The position numbers and the translations under genes were made by a program. A stretch of 15,932 bases of DNA, taken from NCBI GenBank assembly GCA_002690625.1, contig NZFJ01000035.1, positions 1 through 15,932 of the forward strand, in the 5' to 3' direction. The first letter of the stretch is position 1. Each line of letters begins with the position of its first letter. Of the stretch, positions 7,274-14,713 are shown piece after piece. This DNA is from Rickettsiales bacterium (GTDB lineage Bacteria > Pseudomonadota > Alphaproteobacteria > TMED109 > TMED131). Under the pieces are notes generated by a model. That model had not been told where the DNA came from. It was given only the letters and a program-made list of their open reading frames with translations, and searched no databases.

Positions 7274-8828
7274 TACAATCTTCTATTAGTAATAGAACTT
7301 TATCTTTTCCGTATACTTTAAAAAATGATCCTAATCTTGGGCCACTATCGGATCCAAAAAATATCTGATATAAACTAGTAAACCATTCTCTCAGATTATT
7401 TGGGTAAAAATCTTTACCTATATTATATAAAATTTTTTGATAATCTTCTGCAGATGAGTCGGTGCTGAAATTAGTAAATTTTTCTAGAACAGCAGCTAAA
7501 GCTTTTTTTTCGTTATCATTGGGTTTCCTTTTTTTTATATTCGGAAGAATAAAATCTTTATAATAATTTATTGCTAGATTAATAATTTGATTTAATTCAT
7601 CATTTACTTCTTTAGTATCTTCGAAATTAATATAAATCTTAATAAAATCTTTAATAGTTGTCGCTTCTAAACTATTTAAAGCTGTTACTAGGTTAAGTAA
7701 GGTAGAAAAGTCTATAGGATAAGTAATATTAGGAACTTTTTTTTCATGAATATGCCACATAGGGTTTTCAAAGTTTTTAATTTTGTTATCATTAGTATTT
7801 TTATAACTTTCAAACAGTTTTTTATAATCATCCATACTTTTGGGTATGCAATCAAAATATAGTTTTTTTGCTCTTTTAGGATTATTATACATAAATAATG
7901 ATAAACTATTAATTGAACCATATTTAATCCACTGTTCTATGCTTAGACCATTCCCTCTGGATTTAGATATTTTTTCACCTTTATCGTCTAAAAAAAGTTC
8001 ATAACTCATATTTATAGGAATTTTATTATCTATGTATTTAGAAATTTGCTTAGATAATTCAAATGATGGTATTAGATCTTTCCCATTCATTTCATAATCA
8101 ATATCTAAAGCAGACCATCTCATTGCCCAATCAACTTTCCACTGTAGTTTACAATTACCATCAGTGACAAGAGTCTCAGTATATTTATTGTCTTCTTTGT
8201 ATGCAATAATTCCTTTTTTTCTATCTACTATCTGAATAGGGACTTGGAGTACTTTATTTGTTTTTTTACTAATTGGAAGGAAAGGTGAATAGCTTTCACG
8301 TCTTTCTTTTCTCAATGTTGGCAAAACTATATTTAATATACTTTCATAATTATCTATAATTTTTAAAAGCTGTTTATTAAATCTTCCTTCTTTGTAGTTT
8401 TCCGTTGAGGATATAAACTTATATTTAAAATTGAATCTATCTAAAAATTTTTTTAATAAGCTATTATTCCTATCAGCATAGCTTTTATATTGTTCAGTAA
8501 AGTCAGGTATGGAGCTTAGTGGATAATCTATATATTTGGTAAGTTTGTCTTTATGCTGATAATCTTCAGGTACTTTTCTTAATGCATCTAAGTCATCAGA
8601 AAAAGTAATTAATTCAGTGGAGTAGTCACACATTTCATCTAGGCAGTTTCTTATCATATTTGTTCTTAATACTTCTGCAAAGGTTCCAATATGTGGATCT
8701 CCTGATGGTCCATAGCCTGTTTCAAAGTTAACAGTTTTTTTATTAGATATTTTAGATACCTTACTTTTAACTCTACAAGCTTCTGAAAAAGGCCATGCAT
8801 TAATCTTACTATAATTAAAATCAGTCAT
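7266..8828 (-). CDS. lysS: Lysyl-tRNA synthetase, class I (archaeal type)
   Basis: This enzyme charges tRNA-Lys with lysine. It belongs to class I, the type usual in archaea and typical of alphaproteobacteria, not the class II enzyme of E. coli. The class I signatures are visible: HIGT (46-49) preceded by PSGDP, and KISKS (286-290) in the DDKGEKISKSRGNG segment. The catalytic-domain stretch LQWKVDWAMRW (228-238) is also characteristic. The C-terminal half is helical, as expected for the anticodon-binding cage. The length of 520 residues is normal. It is the last gene of the leftward operon, four bases after ispZ, without a clear Shine-Dalgarno sequence. Its 3' end overlaps the convergent lipoprotein gene by 8 bases, and no terminator hairpin is apparent between them. 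Confidence 0.96.
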   Translation of the reverse strand: MTDFNYSKINAWPFSEACRVKSKVSKISNKKTVNFETGYGPSGDPHIGTFAEVLRTNMIRNCLDEMCDYSTELITFSDDLDALRKVPEDYQHKDKLTKYIDYPLSSIPDFTEQYKSYADRNNSLLKKFLDRFNFKYKFISSTENYKEGRFNKQLLKIIDNYESILNIVLPTLRKERRESYSPFLPISKKTNKVLQVPIQIVDRKKGIIAYKEDNKYTETLVTDGNCKLQWKVDWAMRWSALDIDYEMNGKDLIPSFELSKQISKYIDNKIPINMSYELFLDDKGEKISKSRGNGLSIEQWIKYGSINSLSLFMYNNPKRAKKLYFDCIPKSMDDYKKLFESYKNTNDNKIKNFENPMWHIHEKKVPNITYPIDFSTLLNLVTALNSLEATTIKDFIKIYINFEDTKEVNDELNQIINLAINYYKDFILPNIKKRKPNDNEKKALAAVLEKFTNFSTDSSAEDYQKILYNIGKDFYPNNLREWFTSLYQIFFGSDSGPRLGSFFKVYGKDKVLLLIEDCIK

Positions 8829-8832
8829 TTAT

Positions 8833-9375
8833 CTAATTTTTTGGCTTATTTTCTTTAGTTATTAAGGGTAATTGAAATATAGCAAATATAAGAGTTAAGG
8901 GTAATATTCCAAAAACTTTAAAACTTACCCAAAAATCAGTAGTTTGTGTTCGCCAAACTATTTCATTGATTATAGCTAAAATTATAAAAAAAACGGACCA
9001 TCTAACAGTAAGTTTTTTCCAGGTTTCTTCTTTTAATTCGAATGCTTTACTCATAGCCATTTTTAAAAATAGTTTATTAAACTTAAGGCCAATTAAAAGT
9101 ATAGAAGCAAATACAATATTAATAATTGTAGGTTTAAATTTTATAAAATTTTCATTTTGAAAAAAAAGAGTAAGTGTCCCAAAAAATAATATAAATACAC
9201 CTGTTACAATTGGCATCCATGGAATTTTTTTATCAATATACCACGCGATGGGTACAGCTATTATAGATGCAAGCATAAAATAAAAAGTAGCTAGATAAAT
9301 TCCATAATATGAATTTACTATAAAGAAAACTATTAAGGGTGTAACTTCAAAGAAAAGTTTAATATACGCTTTCAT
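8833..9375 (-). CDS. ispZ: Inner-membrane septation protein IspZ/YciB
   Basis: This is a YciB/IspZ-family integral membrane protein, linked in other bacteria to cell division and envelope integrity; its molecular activity is not settled. It has 180 residues with about five hydrophobic segments (near 6-20, 23-45, 53-72, 83-97 and 125-141) and a sixth near 150-170. Family-typical stretches are FFGTLTLFFQNENFIKFKP (64-82) and, in the C-terminal half, WKKLTVRW (119-126), NEIVWRTQTTDFW (137-149) and FKVFGILPLTLIFAIFQLP (152-170). A good ribosome site, AGGTGG, lies at 9382-9387 inside the end of ftsY, and ftsY is two bases away. The ftsY-ispZ pairing is a standard alphaproteobacterial neighbourhood. 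Confidence 0.93.
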   Translation of the reverse strand: MKAYIKLFFEVTPLIVFFIVNSYYGIYLATFYFMLASIIAVPIAWYIDKKIPWMPIVTGVFILFFGTLTLFFQNENFIKFKPTIINIVFASILLIGLKFNKLFLKMAMSKAFELKEETWKKLTVRWSVFFIILAIINEIVWRTQTTDFWVSFKVFGILPLTLIFAIFQLPLITKENKPKN

Positions 9376-9377
9376 TC

Positions 9378-10596
9378 TTATCCACCTATGCTTTCGCCCA
9401 AAAGAGCATTAATAAATTCTTTAGGAATGAAAGGTATCAAATCATCAAGGCCTTCTCCTATTCCAATACCGTTTATTGGCATCTTATATTTTTTAGTTAT
9501 TCCTATCAAAGAACCTCCTTTAGCTGAACCATCAAGTTTTGTCATAATTACTCCAGTTATACCTATATATTGATGGAAAGAATCTATCTGATTATAAGTA
9601 TTTTGTCCAATAGTAGAGTCTAAAATTAGTATTTTATTATGTGGAGCTGTTTCATCATTCTTTTTTATTATACGAACCATTTTTTTTAATTCTTCCATCA
9701 ATTCTATTTTATTGTGTAATCTACCTGCAGTATCTATTATTAATAAATCAAATTTTTCATCAATTCCTTTTTTGTGTGCTTTGAATACTACTGAAGAAGG
9801 ATCTTCATTGGGAGCGCCTGTAACAACTTCAACATTAATCCTATCTCCCCAAACTTTAATTTGTTCAGTAGCTGCTGCTCTAAAGGTATCAGCTGCAGCT
9901 ATAAGAACTTTAATTTTTTGTTGTTTTGCTTTATTGGCTAATTTAGCTATTGTAGTTGTTTTACCGGACCCGTTTACTCCGAAAAATAATAACACTTTTA
10001 ATTTTTTTTTCAGATTTAAGGTCAAGGTCATGATTTATTTCAGAAAATTGAGATAGTAGAAAATTAGATATTTGATTTTTTATATTTTTATCATCAAACT
10101 TTTTTTTCTTTAGCTCATCAATTAATAAATTAGTATACGATACTCCAAGATCTGATAATAAAAAGGCATCTTCTATATTTGCAATAAAATTTTCATCAAG
10201 TCTTTTAGAAAAAATAGCCTCTTTTATACTTGATGAAGTTTTTTTAAAATTTACGCCTAATTTATTAAACCAACTTTTTTTTATATTTTCATGTTCTGTT
10301 TCTGTTTTTGTTTTTTCGGGTGGAGCTTCTTTAGCAATTGTTGGTTTTATTTCTATTTTTTCGGGCGGAGCTTCTTTAGTAATTGTTGGTTTTATTTCTA
10401 TTTTTTTGGGCGGAGCTTCTTTAGCAATTATTGGTTTTATTTCTATTTTTTCGGGTGGAGCTGCTTTAGTTTTTGCAGTTTCTGCTGTATTAGAAATAGT
10501 GGGGTCAAAACTTTTAATTTTTTTTTCTATTTTTTGATCAGAGGTATTTTTTTTTCTACCTAATGCAATACTAATTTTTTTAAACCATTTTTTCAT
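9378..10596 (-). CDS. ftsY: Signal recognition particle receptor FtsY, interrupted by an apparent frameshift
   Basis: FtsY is the membrane-associated GTPase that docks the ribosome-SRP complex at the translocon. The first frame (10596 down to 9961) encodes a short basic start (MKKWFKKI), a low-complexity linker with 15-residue repeats (46-95), and the N domain (about 108-195). It then runs into a premature stop. The G domain continues in another frame (down to 9378): GVNGSGKT, DTAGRLH, TKLDGSAKGG and GIGEGLDDLIPF, all intact. The switch lies at nine A of the coding strand (10002-10010). Removing one A, or a +1 shift, joins the parts as S-E-K-K-L-K-V-L-L and gives about 405 residues with normal NG spacing. 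Because FtsY is usually essential and every motif is kept, a null allele is unlikely. It begins four bases after mtaB. Confidence 0.92.
10312..10461 (-). repeat. 45-bp tandem repeat in the FtsY linker
   Basis: Three copies of a 45-base unit encode APPEKIEIKPIIAKE, APPKKIEIKPTITKE and APPEKIEIKPTIAKE (FtsY residues 46-90). A partial fourth copy, APPEK (91-95), follows. The units differ from each other by only a few bases, which suggests recent duplication. The length is a multiple of three, so copy-number change would keep frame. It lies in the variable acidic/basic linker before the N domain, a region that differs widely in FtsY proteins. Confidence 0.9.
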
Positions 10597-10600
10597 TTTT

Positions 10601-11836
10601 TTACAAAATTAAAAAATCATCATTAAAGCTAGAAAGCTTAGTCATTATAAGGTCACCTTTTTTTGAACTTTTTACTTTTACTTTTATATTATTTTCAGTT
10701 TTACCAATACCATTAGAAGTTTCAATTAATATATTATGTTTATATTTTATTTCTTTCTTTAATAGACCAACATAATTTTTCTTTCCTAACTCTCTTAGAA
10801 TTTTTGCTCTTTTTCTTCTTTTATATAAATCAACTTGAGGCATTCTCGAAGCAGGCGTACCGTGTTTAGAAGAATAAGGAAAAACATGTAAATGAGTAAT
10901 ATTTAATTTTTTTACATTTTTTATAGTATTAAAAAACATACTGTCACTCTCAGTAGGAAATCCACAAATGAAATCAGCGCCAAATGTCACATGAGGTCTA
11001 GCCTTTCTTATTATGTCAAATAGATTAATAATCTGACCTACATTATGCCTTCTTTTCATTCTTTTTAGTATTAAATCATCTAAAGATTGTAAACTAAAGT
11101 GAAAATGAGGCATTAACCTTGGTTCATTTTTAACTAAGTATAAAAGTTTATCATCTATTTCTGCTGCATCTATAGAGGATAATCTTAATCTAAATAATGA
11201 ACTATTTTTCTTAAATATATTATCTAATAGATCACCTAACTTACTACTTTTGTATTTATTATCTGTCCAAGAAGTAAGGTCTACTCCAGTTAAAATTATT
11301 TCTTTTACGCCATTTTTTAAATTTTTTGATATTTCTTCATTTACTCTTTCAATGCTATCACTTTTACTCTCGCCTCTACACTTAGGTATAATACAGAATG
11401 TACATGAATGATCGCAACCACTTTGAACTCTAATAAATTTTCTAATATTGGAATTGGAAGGGTTTTCTTTTATTGATATATTAAAATTTAAGGGGTCCAA
11501 AGACTTATTTTTAAAGCTTTTTTTTATAATGTCCCATTTGTCTTCGGAAAGCTTATTTTTATTGCTTACGATGAATGATACTTCATTCATATTTTTAAAT
11601 ATATCAAGATCGCTTTCTACTGCACAACCTGTTACTGCAATTTTAACTTCTGGATTAATTTTATGAAATGATCTTATATATTTTTTTGCATTCTTAACTG
11701 CTTCATTAGTCACGCTACAAGTATTGAAAACAACTAAATTCTTTTTGTCCATACGTTTGATTATTGAATTTATTTTATCACTTTCCCAAAAGTTAAGCCT
11801 ACAACCTAAGGTTATTACTTGGCTATCTTTATGCAT
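10601..11836 (-). CDS. mtaB: tRNA t6A37 methylthiotransferase MtaB
   Basis: This radical-SAM enzyme converts t6A to ms2t6A at position 37 of tRNAs reading ANN codons. The N-terminal methylthiotransferase domain has the three auxiliary-cluster cysteines C12 (LGCRLN), C40 (NTCSVT) and C71 (VTGCAVE). The radical-SAM cluster is C141-x3-C145-x2-C148 in SGCDHSCTFCIIPKCRG. A C-terminal TRAM-like domain follows near 360-411. The wording LGCRLN and NTCSVTNEA fits MtaB better than MiaB or RimO. The length of 411 residues is typical. The start overlaps dapF by 8 bases and has GGAGAG just upstream on the coding strand. dapF-mtaB-ftsY is a classic alphaproteobacterial gene order. Confidence 0.94.
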   Translation of the reverse strand: MHKDSQVITLGCRLNFWESDKINSIIKRMDKKNLVVFNTCSVTNEAVKNAKKYIRSFHKINPEVKIAVTGCAVESDLDIFKNMNEVSFIVSNKNKLSEDKWDIIKKSFKNKSLDPLNFNISIKENPSNSNIRKFIRVQSGCDHSCTFCIIPKCRGESKSDSIERVNEEISKNLKNGVKEIILTGVDLTSWTDNKYKSSKLGDLLDNIFKKNSSLFRLRLSSIDAAEIDDKLLYLVKNEPRLMPHFHFSLQSLDDLILKRMKRRHNVGQIINLFDIIRKARPHVTFGADFICGFPTESDSMFFNTIKNVKKLNITHLHVFPYSSKHGTPASRMPQVDLYKRRKRAKILRELGKKNYVGLLKKEIKYKHNILIETSNGIGKTENNIKVKVKSSKKGDLIMTKLSSFNDDFLIL

Positions 11837-12641
11837 GATTATACTCTCCTAAAAAAGAAACTTCTGCATTTCCAGTAATGCAAAGTACGTCTTTTTCAAA
11901 ACTAGCAGTTACAGTGCCATTAGGTAGCAAAACTTTAGCAGAAGCAAGACATTTTTTTTTTAGGTAGGCTGCATAAAAAGCTGCAAGTATTCCAGAACCA
12001 CAGGATGGTGTATGACCTACTCCTCTCTCCCAAAATTTAATCTTGATTGCTTTGTTTGATATTAATTCAACTATTTCAACATTAATACCATTTTTAAAAG
12101 CTTTAAATTTTCCTATATCGTTTCCAATTTTTTCAAGATTTATTAATTTTAGGTTTTTTATAAAAAATACAATATGTGGATTGCCCATATTAATAACGTA
12201 TCCTTTTTTTAAGAAAGGGTTTATGTGTTCTAAGTTTATAGTTTCACCATATTCTTTTTTAATTATTTTAGTCAAATCTTGTGTAGGTAGTTTTAAATTT
12301 ATGCTAATTTCATTATTTTTTTCTAATTTACCGATTACAGTATTTGAGATTGTCTCTATTTTAACGGTTTTTTTTCTTTGCCCAGCAAATATTAAAGCCG
12401 CGACACATCTTGCAGCATTTCCACACATTTCAGCTTCCAGGCCATTAGCATTAAATATTCTCATAAATACGTCCGAACTTTTACTCTTTTCCATTAAAAT
12501 TAATTGATCACAGCCTATTCCTAGCCTTCTATCAGACATTTTTTTTATGAGTTTTTTGTCTTGTTTTATTTTTAATTTATCATTGTCAATAATGATAAAA
12601 TCATTTCCATTTCCGTGCATTTTAACAAAAGGTATATTCAT
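11829..12641 (-). CDS. dapF: Diaminopimelate epimerase
   Basis: DapF interconverts LL- and meso-diaminopimelate, giving the precursor of lysine and of the peptidoglycan crosslink. The two catalytic cysteines are in place: C73 in EAEMCGNAARC and C214 in GHTPSCGSG. The N-terminal FVKMHGNGNDF (5-15), DRRLGIGCDQ (37-46) and NMGNPHIVFF (151-160) complete the family pattern. The length of 270 residues is normal. It is the first gene of the leftward operon. The ATG at 12641 has no recognisable Shine-Dalgarno sequence, and a -10-like box lies about 30 bases upstream. The stop overlaps the mtaB start by 8 bases (ATGCATAA). Confidence 0.96.
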   Translation of the reverse strand: MNIPFVKMHGNGNDFIIIDNDKLKIKQDKKLIKKMSDRRLGIGCDQLILMEKSKSSDVFMRIFNANGLEAEMCGNAARCVAALIFAGQRKKTVKIETISNTVIGKLEKNNEISINLKLPTQDLTKIIKKEYGETINLEHINPFLKKGYVINMGNPHIVFFIKNLKLINLEKIGNDIGKFKAFKNGINVEIVELISNKAIKIKFWERGVGHTPSCGSGILAAFYAAYLKKKCLASAKVLLPNGTVTASFEKDVLCITGNAEVSFLGEYNHA

Positions 12642-12661
12642 AAGTAATTATATGCTTTTTA

Positions 12662-12690
12662 TTGACTTTATTATAGCAAAAGCGTAAACA
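12662..12690 (+). promoter_or_regulatory. Candidate promoter for the ffh operon
   Basis: TTGACT at 12662-12667 differs from the -35 consensus by one base. A -10-like TAAACA follows at 12685-12690 after exactly 17 bases, but it is a poor match. A second possibility is the -10-like TATTAT at 12727-12732, which would start transcription at or next to the ffh ATG. I cannot choose between them from sequence alone. Confidence 0.3.
12670..12675 (-). promoter_or_regulatory. Candidate -10 box for the dapF operon
   Basis: On the minus strand this reads TATAAT, a perfect -10 hexamer. Transcription would start near 12663 and give a leader of about 20 bases before the dapF ATG. No convincing -35 hexamer is visible 17 bases upstream. 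The site overlaps the region just after a TTGACT element reading the other way, so the divergent promoters may interfere with each other. Confidence 0.4.
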
Positions 12691-12713
12691 TAATAAATTT
12701 TTATTTATTATGT
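12688..12713. repeat. Perfect 11-bp inverted repeat between dapF and ffh
   Basis: ACATAATAAAT at 12688-12698 and its exact reverse complement ATTTATTATGT at 12703-12713 are separated by TTTT. The dyad lies inside the 96-base divergent intergenic region, after the TTGACT element and before the ffh start. It could be an operator for a dimeric regulator or a hairpin in the ffh leader. In so AT-rich a background, chance is also possible. Confidence 0.6.
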
Positions 12714-12737
12714 AAAGAGTTAATTGTATTATAGATT

Positions 12738-14126
12738 ATGTTTAATAATTTGTCAGATAGAATTCTAAAGACCTTTGATGGACTTTTAGGCAAAGGCATT
12801 TTAACAGAGGAAGATGTTACCTCGGCAATGAGAGAAATTAGAGTAGCTTTACTTGAAGCTGATGTACCACTAGATATTGCAAAAGATTTTGTTGAAAAAG
12901 TAAAAAGTAGAGCTGTAGGAGAAAAATTACTTAAATCAATAAAACCAGGAGATTTAGTTGTTAAAATTGTACACGACAGTTTGATCGAATTATTATCTTC
13001 TGGGTTAGATGATAATAAATTTAATTTAAATATTAATAAAACTCCAACCGTAATACTTATGGTTGGGTTACAAGGTAGTGGAAAAACAACAACTGCGGCA
13101 AAGCTAGCAAATTTGTTAAAGCTAAAAAAGAAAAAAGTACTGTTATCCTCATTAGATATATCTAGGCCTGCAGCTATAGAACAACTTTTACAATTATCAA
13201 ATAAAATAGAAGTTAATTGTATGAATAATGAAGTAAAGGATGAAATTAGTACTCTTATTAGTAATACATTAGAAGAAGCTAAAAAGTCTTTAACAGAAGT
13301 AATTATATTCGATACTTCTGGAAGAACTAATATAGATGAAGAACTTCTTAGAGAATTAAAAGATATAAATAAGCTAACTAACCCTGATGAAACTTTACTA
13401 GTAACTGACTCTATGATAGGTCAAGAATCAGTTAATGTTGCTAAGGCCTTCTCAGATTATGTAGATTTAACAGGAGTAATTCTCACTAGAGTGGATGGAG
13501 ATGCTAAAGGTGGTGCAGCTTTAAGTATGGCTCATACAACTGGTAAGCCTATAAAGTTTTTAGGAGTAGGTGAAAAAATTGATCAAATAGAAGTTTTTTC
13601 GGCAAAAAGACTAGCTGATAGAATCTTGGATATGGGTGATATTGTAGGAATAGTAGAAAAAGCAGAAAAAGATATTGATGAAAAAGAAGCAGAGGAAATG
13701 GCCAGAAAAATGGCATCAGGAACTTTTGACTTAAATGACTTTAATAAGCAGTTATCTCAAATGAAAAAATTAGGAGGAATTAAAGGAATAATGTCTTTAT
13801 TACCTGGTGTTAGGAAGGCAAAAAAAACGTTACAAAATAGCAACTTAGAAGATAAAACATTTTTCCGAATGAGTGCCATAATATGTTCAATGACAAAAAA
13901 AGAAAAAATTTTTCCCAAAATTATTAATGGATCTAGAAAAAAAAGAATTGCAAAAGGGTCTGGAGTAGATATACAAGATGTAAATAGGTTATTAAAACAA
14001 TTTAAAAATATGCAAATTATGATGAAAAAAATGAATAAGCATGGTATTAGTGGTATTGAAAAAATGTTAGGAAACAATTTATCTAGCAATAATCTAGAAA
14101 ATATTTATAGTAATTTAAAGAGGTAA
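12738..14126 (+). CDS. ffh: Signal recognition particle protein Ffh (SRP54)
   Basis: Ffh binds the SRP RNA and the signal sequences of nascent membrane proteins, and pairs with FtsY through matching GTPase domains. The N domain spans about 1-90. The G domain has G1 GLQGSGKTT (110-118), SLDISRPAA (138-146), G3 DTSGR (192-196; usually DTAGR), G4 [10 protein letters not shown] (250-259) and the closing [10 protein letters not shown] (276-285). The methionine-rich M domain starts near 325 and includes the RNA-binding helix-turn-helix stretch [18 protein letters not shown] (399-416). The length of 462 residues is normal. No Shine-Dalgarno sequence precedes the ATG. It heads the operon that continues with rpsP, rimM and trmD, four bases before rpsP. 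Confidence 0.96.
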   Translation: MFNNLSDRILKTFDGLLGKGILTEEDVTSAMREIRVALLEADVPLDIAKDFVEKVKSRAVGEKLLKSIKPGDLVVKIVHDSLIELLSSGLDDNKFNLNINKTPTVILMVGLQGSGKTTTAAKLANLLKLKKKKVLLSSLDISRPAAIEQLLQLSNKIEVNCMNNEVKDEISTLISNTLEEAKKSLTEVIIFDTSGRTNIDEELLRELKDINKLTNPDETLLVTDSMIGQESVNVAKAFSDYVDLTGVILTRVDGDAKGGAALSMAHTTGKPIKFLGVGEKIDQIEVFSAKRLADRILDMGDIVGIVEKAEKDIDEKEAEEMARKMASGTFDLNDFNKQLSQMKKLGGIKGIMSLLPGVRKAKKTLQNSNLEDKTFFRMSAIICSMTKKEKIFPKIINGSRKKRIAKGSGVDIQDVNRLLKQFKNMQIMMKKMNKHGISGIEKMLGNNLSSNNLENIYSNLKR

Positions 14127-14130
14127 AATA

Positions 14131-14655
14131 ATGACAGTAAGAATTCGATTAAGCAGACATGGTGCAAAAAAAAAGCCCTTCTACAGGATTGTAGTAGCTG
14201 ATGTAAGAGCGCCTAGAGATGGCAAGTTTATTGAAAGAGTAGGTACATTTGATCCTCTAAAGGATAAAAGCGATGACTCTAGGCTTAATTTAGAGTTAGA
14301 TAGAATTAAACATTGGTTGAGCACGGGAGCACAACCAACAGAAAGAGTTCAACAATTTTTATCAGATGCTGGATTGATTAAAGCTGTTAAGAAAAACAAC
14401 CCCAACAAAGCTAAACCTAAAAAAAAGGCACAGGAAAGATTAAAAGCTAAAGAAGAAGCTTTAAAGAAGAAAAAAGAGGAAGAAGCTAAGCCAGCAGAAG
14501 CTGTAGAAACTGAAGAAGCTAAGCCAGCAGAAGCTGCAAAAACTGAAGAAGCTAAGCCAGCAGAAGCTGTAGAAACTGAAGAAGCTAAGCCAGCAGAAGC
14601 TGTAGAAACTGAAGAAGCTAAGCCAGCAGAAGCTGCAAAGGAGTCTAAGGAATAA
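14131..14655 (+). CDS. rpsP: Ribosomal protein bS16 with a long repetitive C-terminal tail
   Basis: bS16 is a small-subunit protein bound to 16S rRNA and needed for 30S assembly. The conserved core covers about residues 1-83: [19 protein letters not shown], then [14 protein letters not shown] and the [13 protein letters not shown] segment. E. coli bS16 ends near here (82 residues). This one continues to 174 with a lysine-rich stretch (85-116) and then five tandem 11-residue units rich in Glu, Ala, Lys and Pro. The tail should be disordered and mixed-charge. The Shine-Dalgarno sequence AAAGAGG (14117-14123) is built into the ffh stop region, with only four bases between the genes, so translation is likely coupled. 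An in-frame A9 tract at 14166-14174 is intact. Confidence 0.96.
   Translation: MTVRIRLSRHGAKKKPFYRIVVADVRAPRDGKFIERVGTFDPLKDKSDDSRLNLELDRIKHWLSTGAQPTERVQQFLSDAGLIKAVKKNNPNKAKPKKKAQERLKAKEEALKKKKEEEAKPAEAVETEEAKPAEAAKTEEAKPAEAVETEEAKPAEAVETEEAKPAEAAKESKE
14479..14643 (+). repeat. 33-bp tandem repeat in the rpsP tail
   Basis: Five contiguous copies of a 33-base unit each encode [11 protein letters not shown] or the variant ending AAKT/AAKE. Order: AVET, AAKT, AVET, AVET, AAKE. The copies are nearly identical at base level, and the block is visibly richer in G and C than its surroundings. Near identity implies recent expansion or ongoing gene-conversion-like homogenisation. The unit length preserves frame. 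Confidence 0.95.
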
Positions 14656-14713
14656 CGGTCATTATTCTAGATATTAAAGATTTAAATAATATACTTCTTT
14701 TAAAATTTACGTA

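Noticed and set aside
9378..10031. A stand-alone short FtsY starting at ATG 10031.
   Set aside because: It lacks the N domain, which is encoded just upstream in another frame. The two join naturally at the A9 tract, so it is one gene.
10291..10563. A Phe/Ser/Cys-rich repeated frame on the plus strand.
   Set aside because: It is the complement of the FtsY linker repeats; the periodicity comes from the 45-bp tandem repeat.
12043..12507. A 154-residue frame on the plus strand.
   Set aside because: It is wholly antisense to dapF, which has full motif support. Its translation is hydrophobic low-complexity sequence with no family likeness.
14479..14643. CRISPR-like or mobile repeat array.
   Set aside because: The 33-bp units are contiguous without unique spacers, keep the rpsP frame and encode a low-complexity tail. 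The same reasoning applies to the 45-bp repeats at 10312-10461.
14656..14713. A terminator or riboswitch between rpsP and rimM.
   Set aside because: I find no stable GC hairpin followed by T residues and no recognisable aptamer. The 58 bases are simply AT-rich spacer, perhaps with a weak -10-like TATACT.
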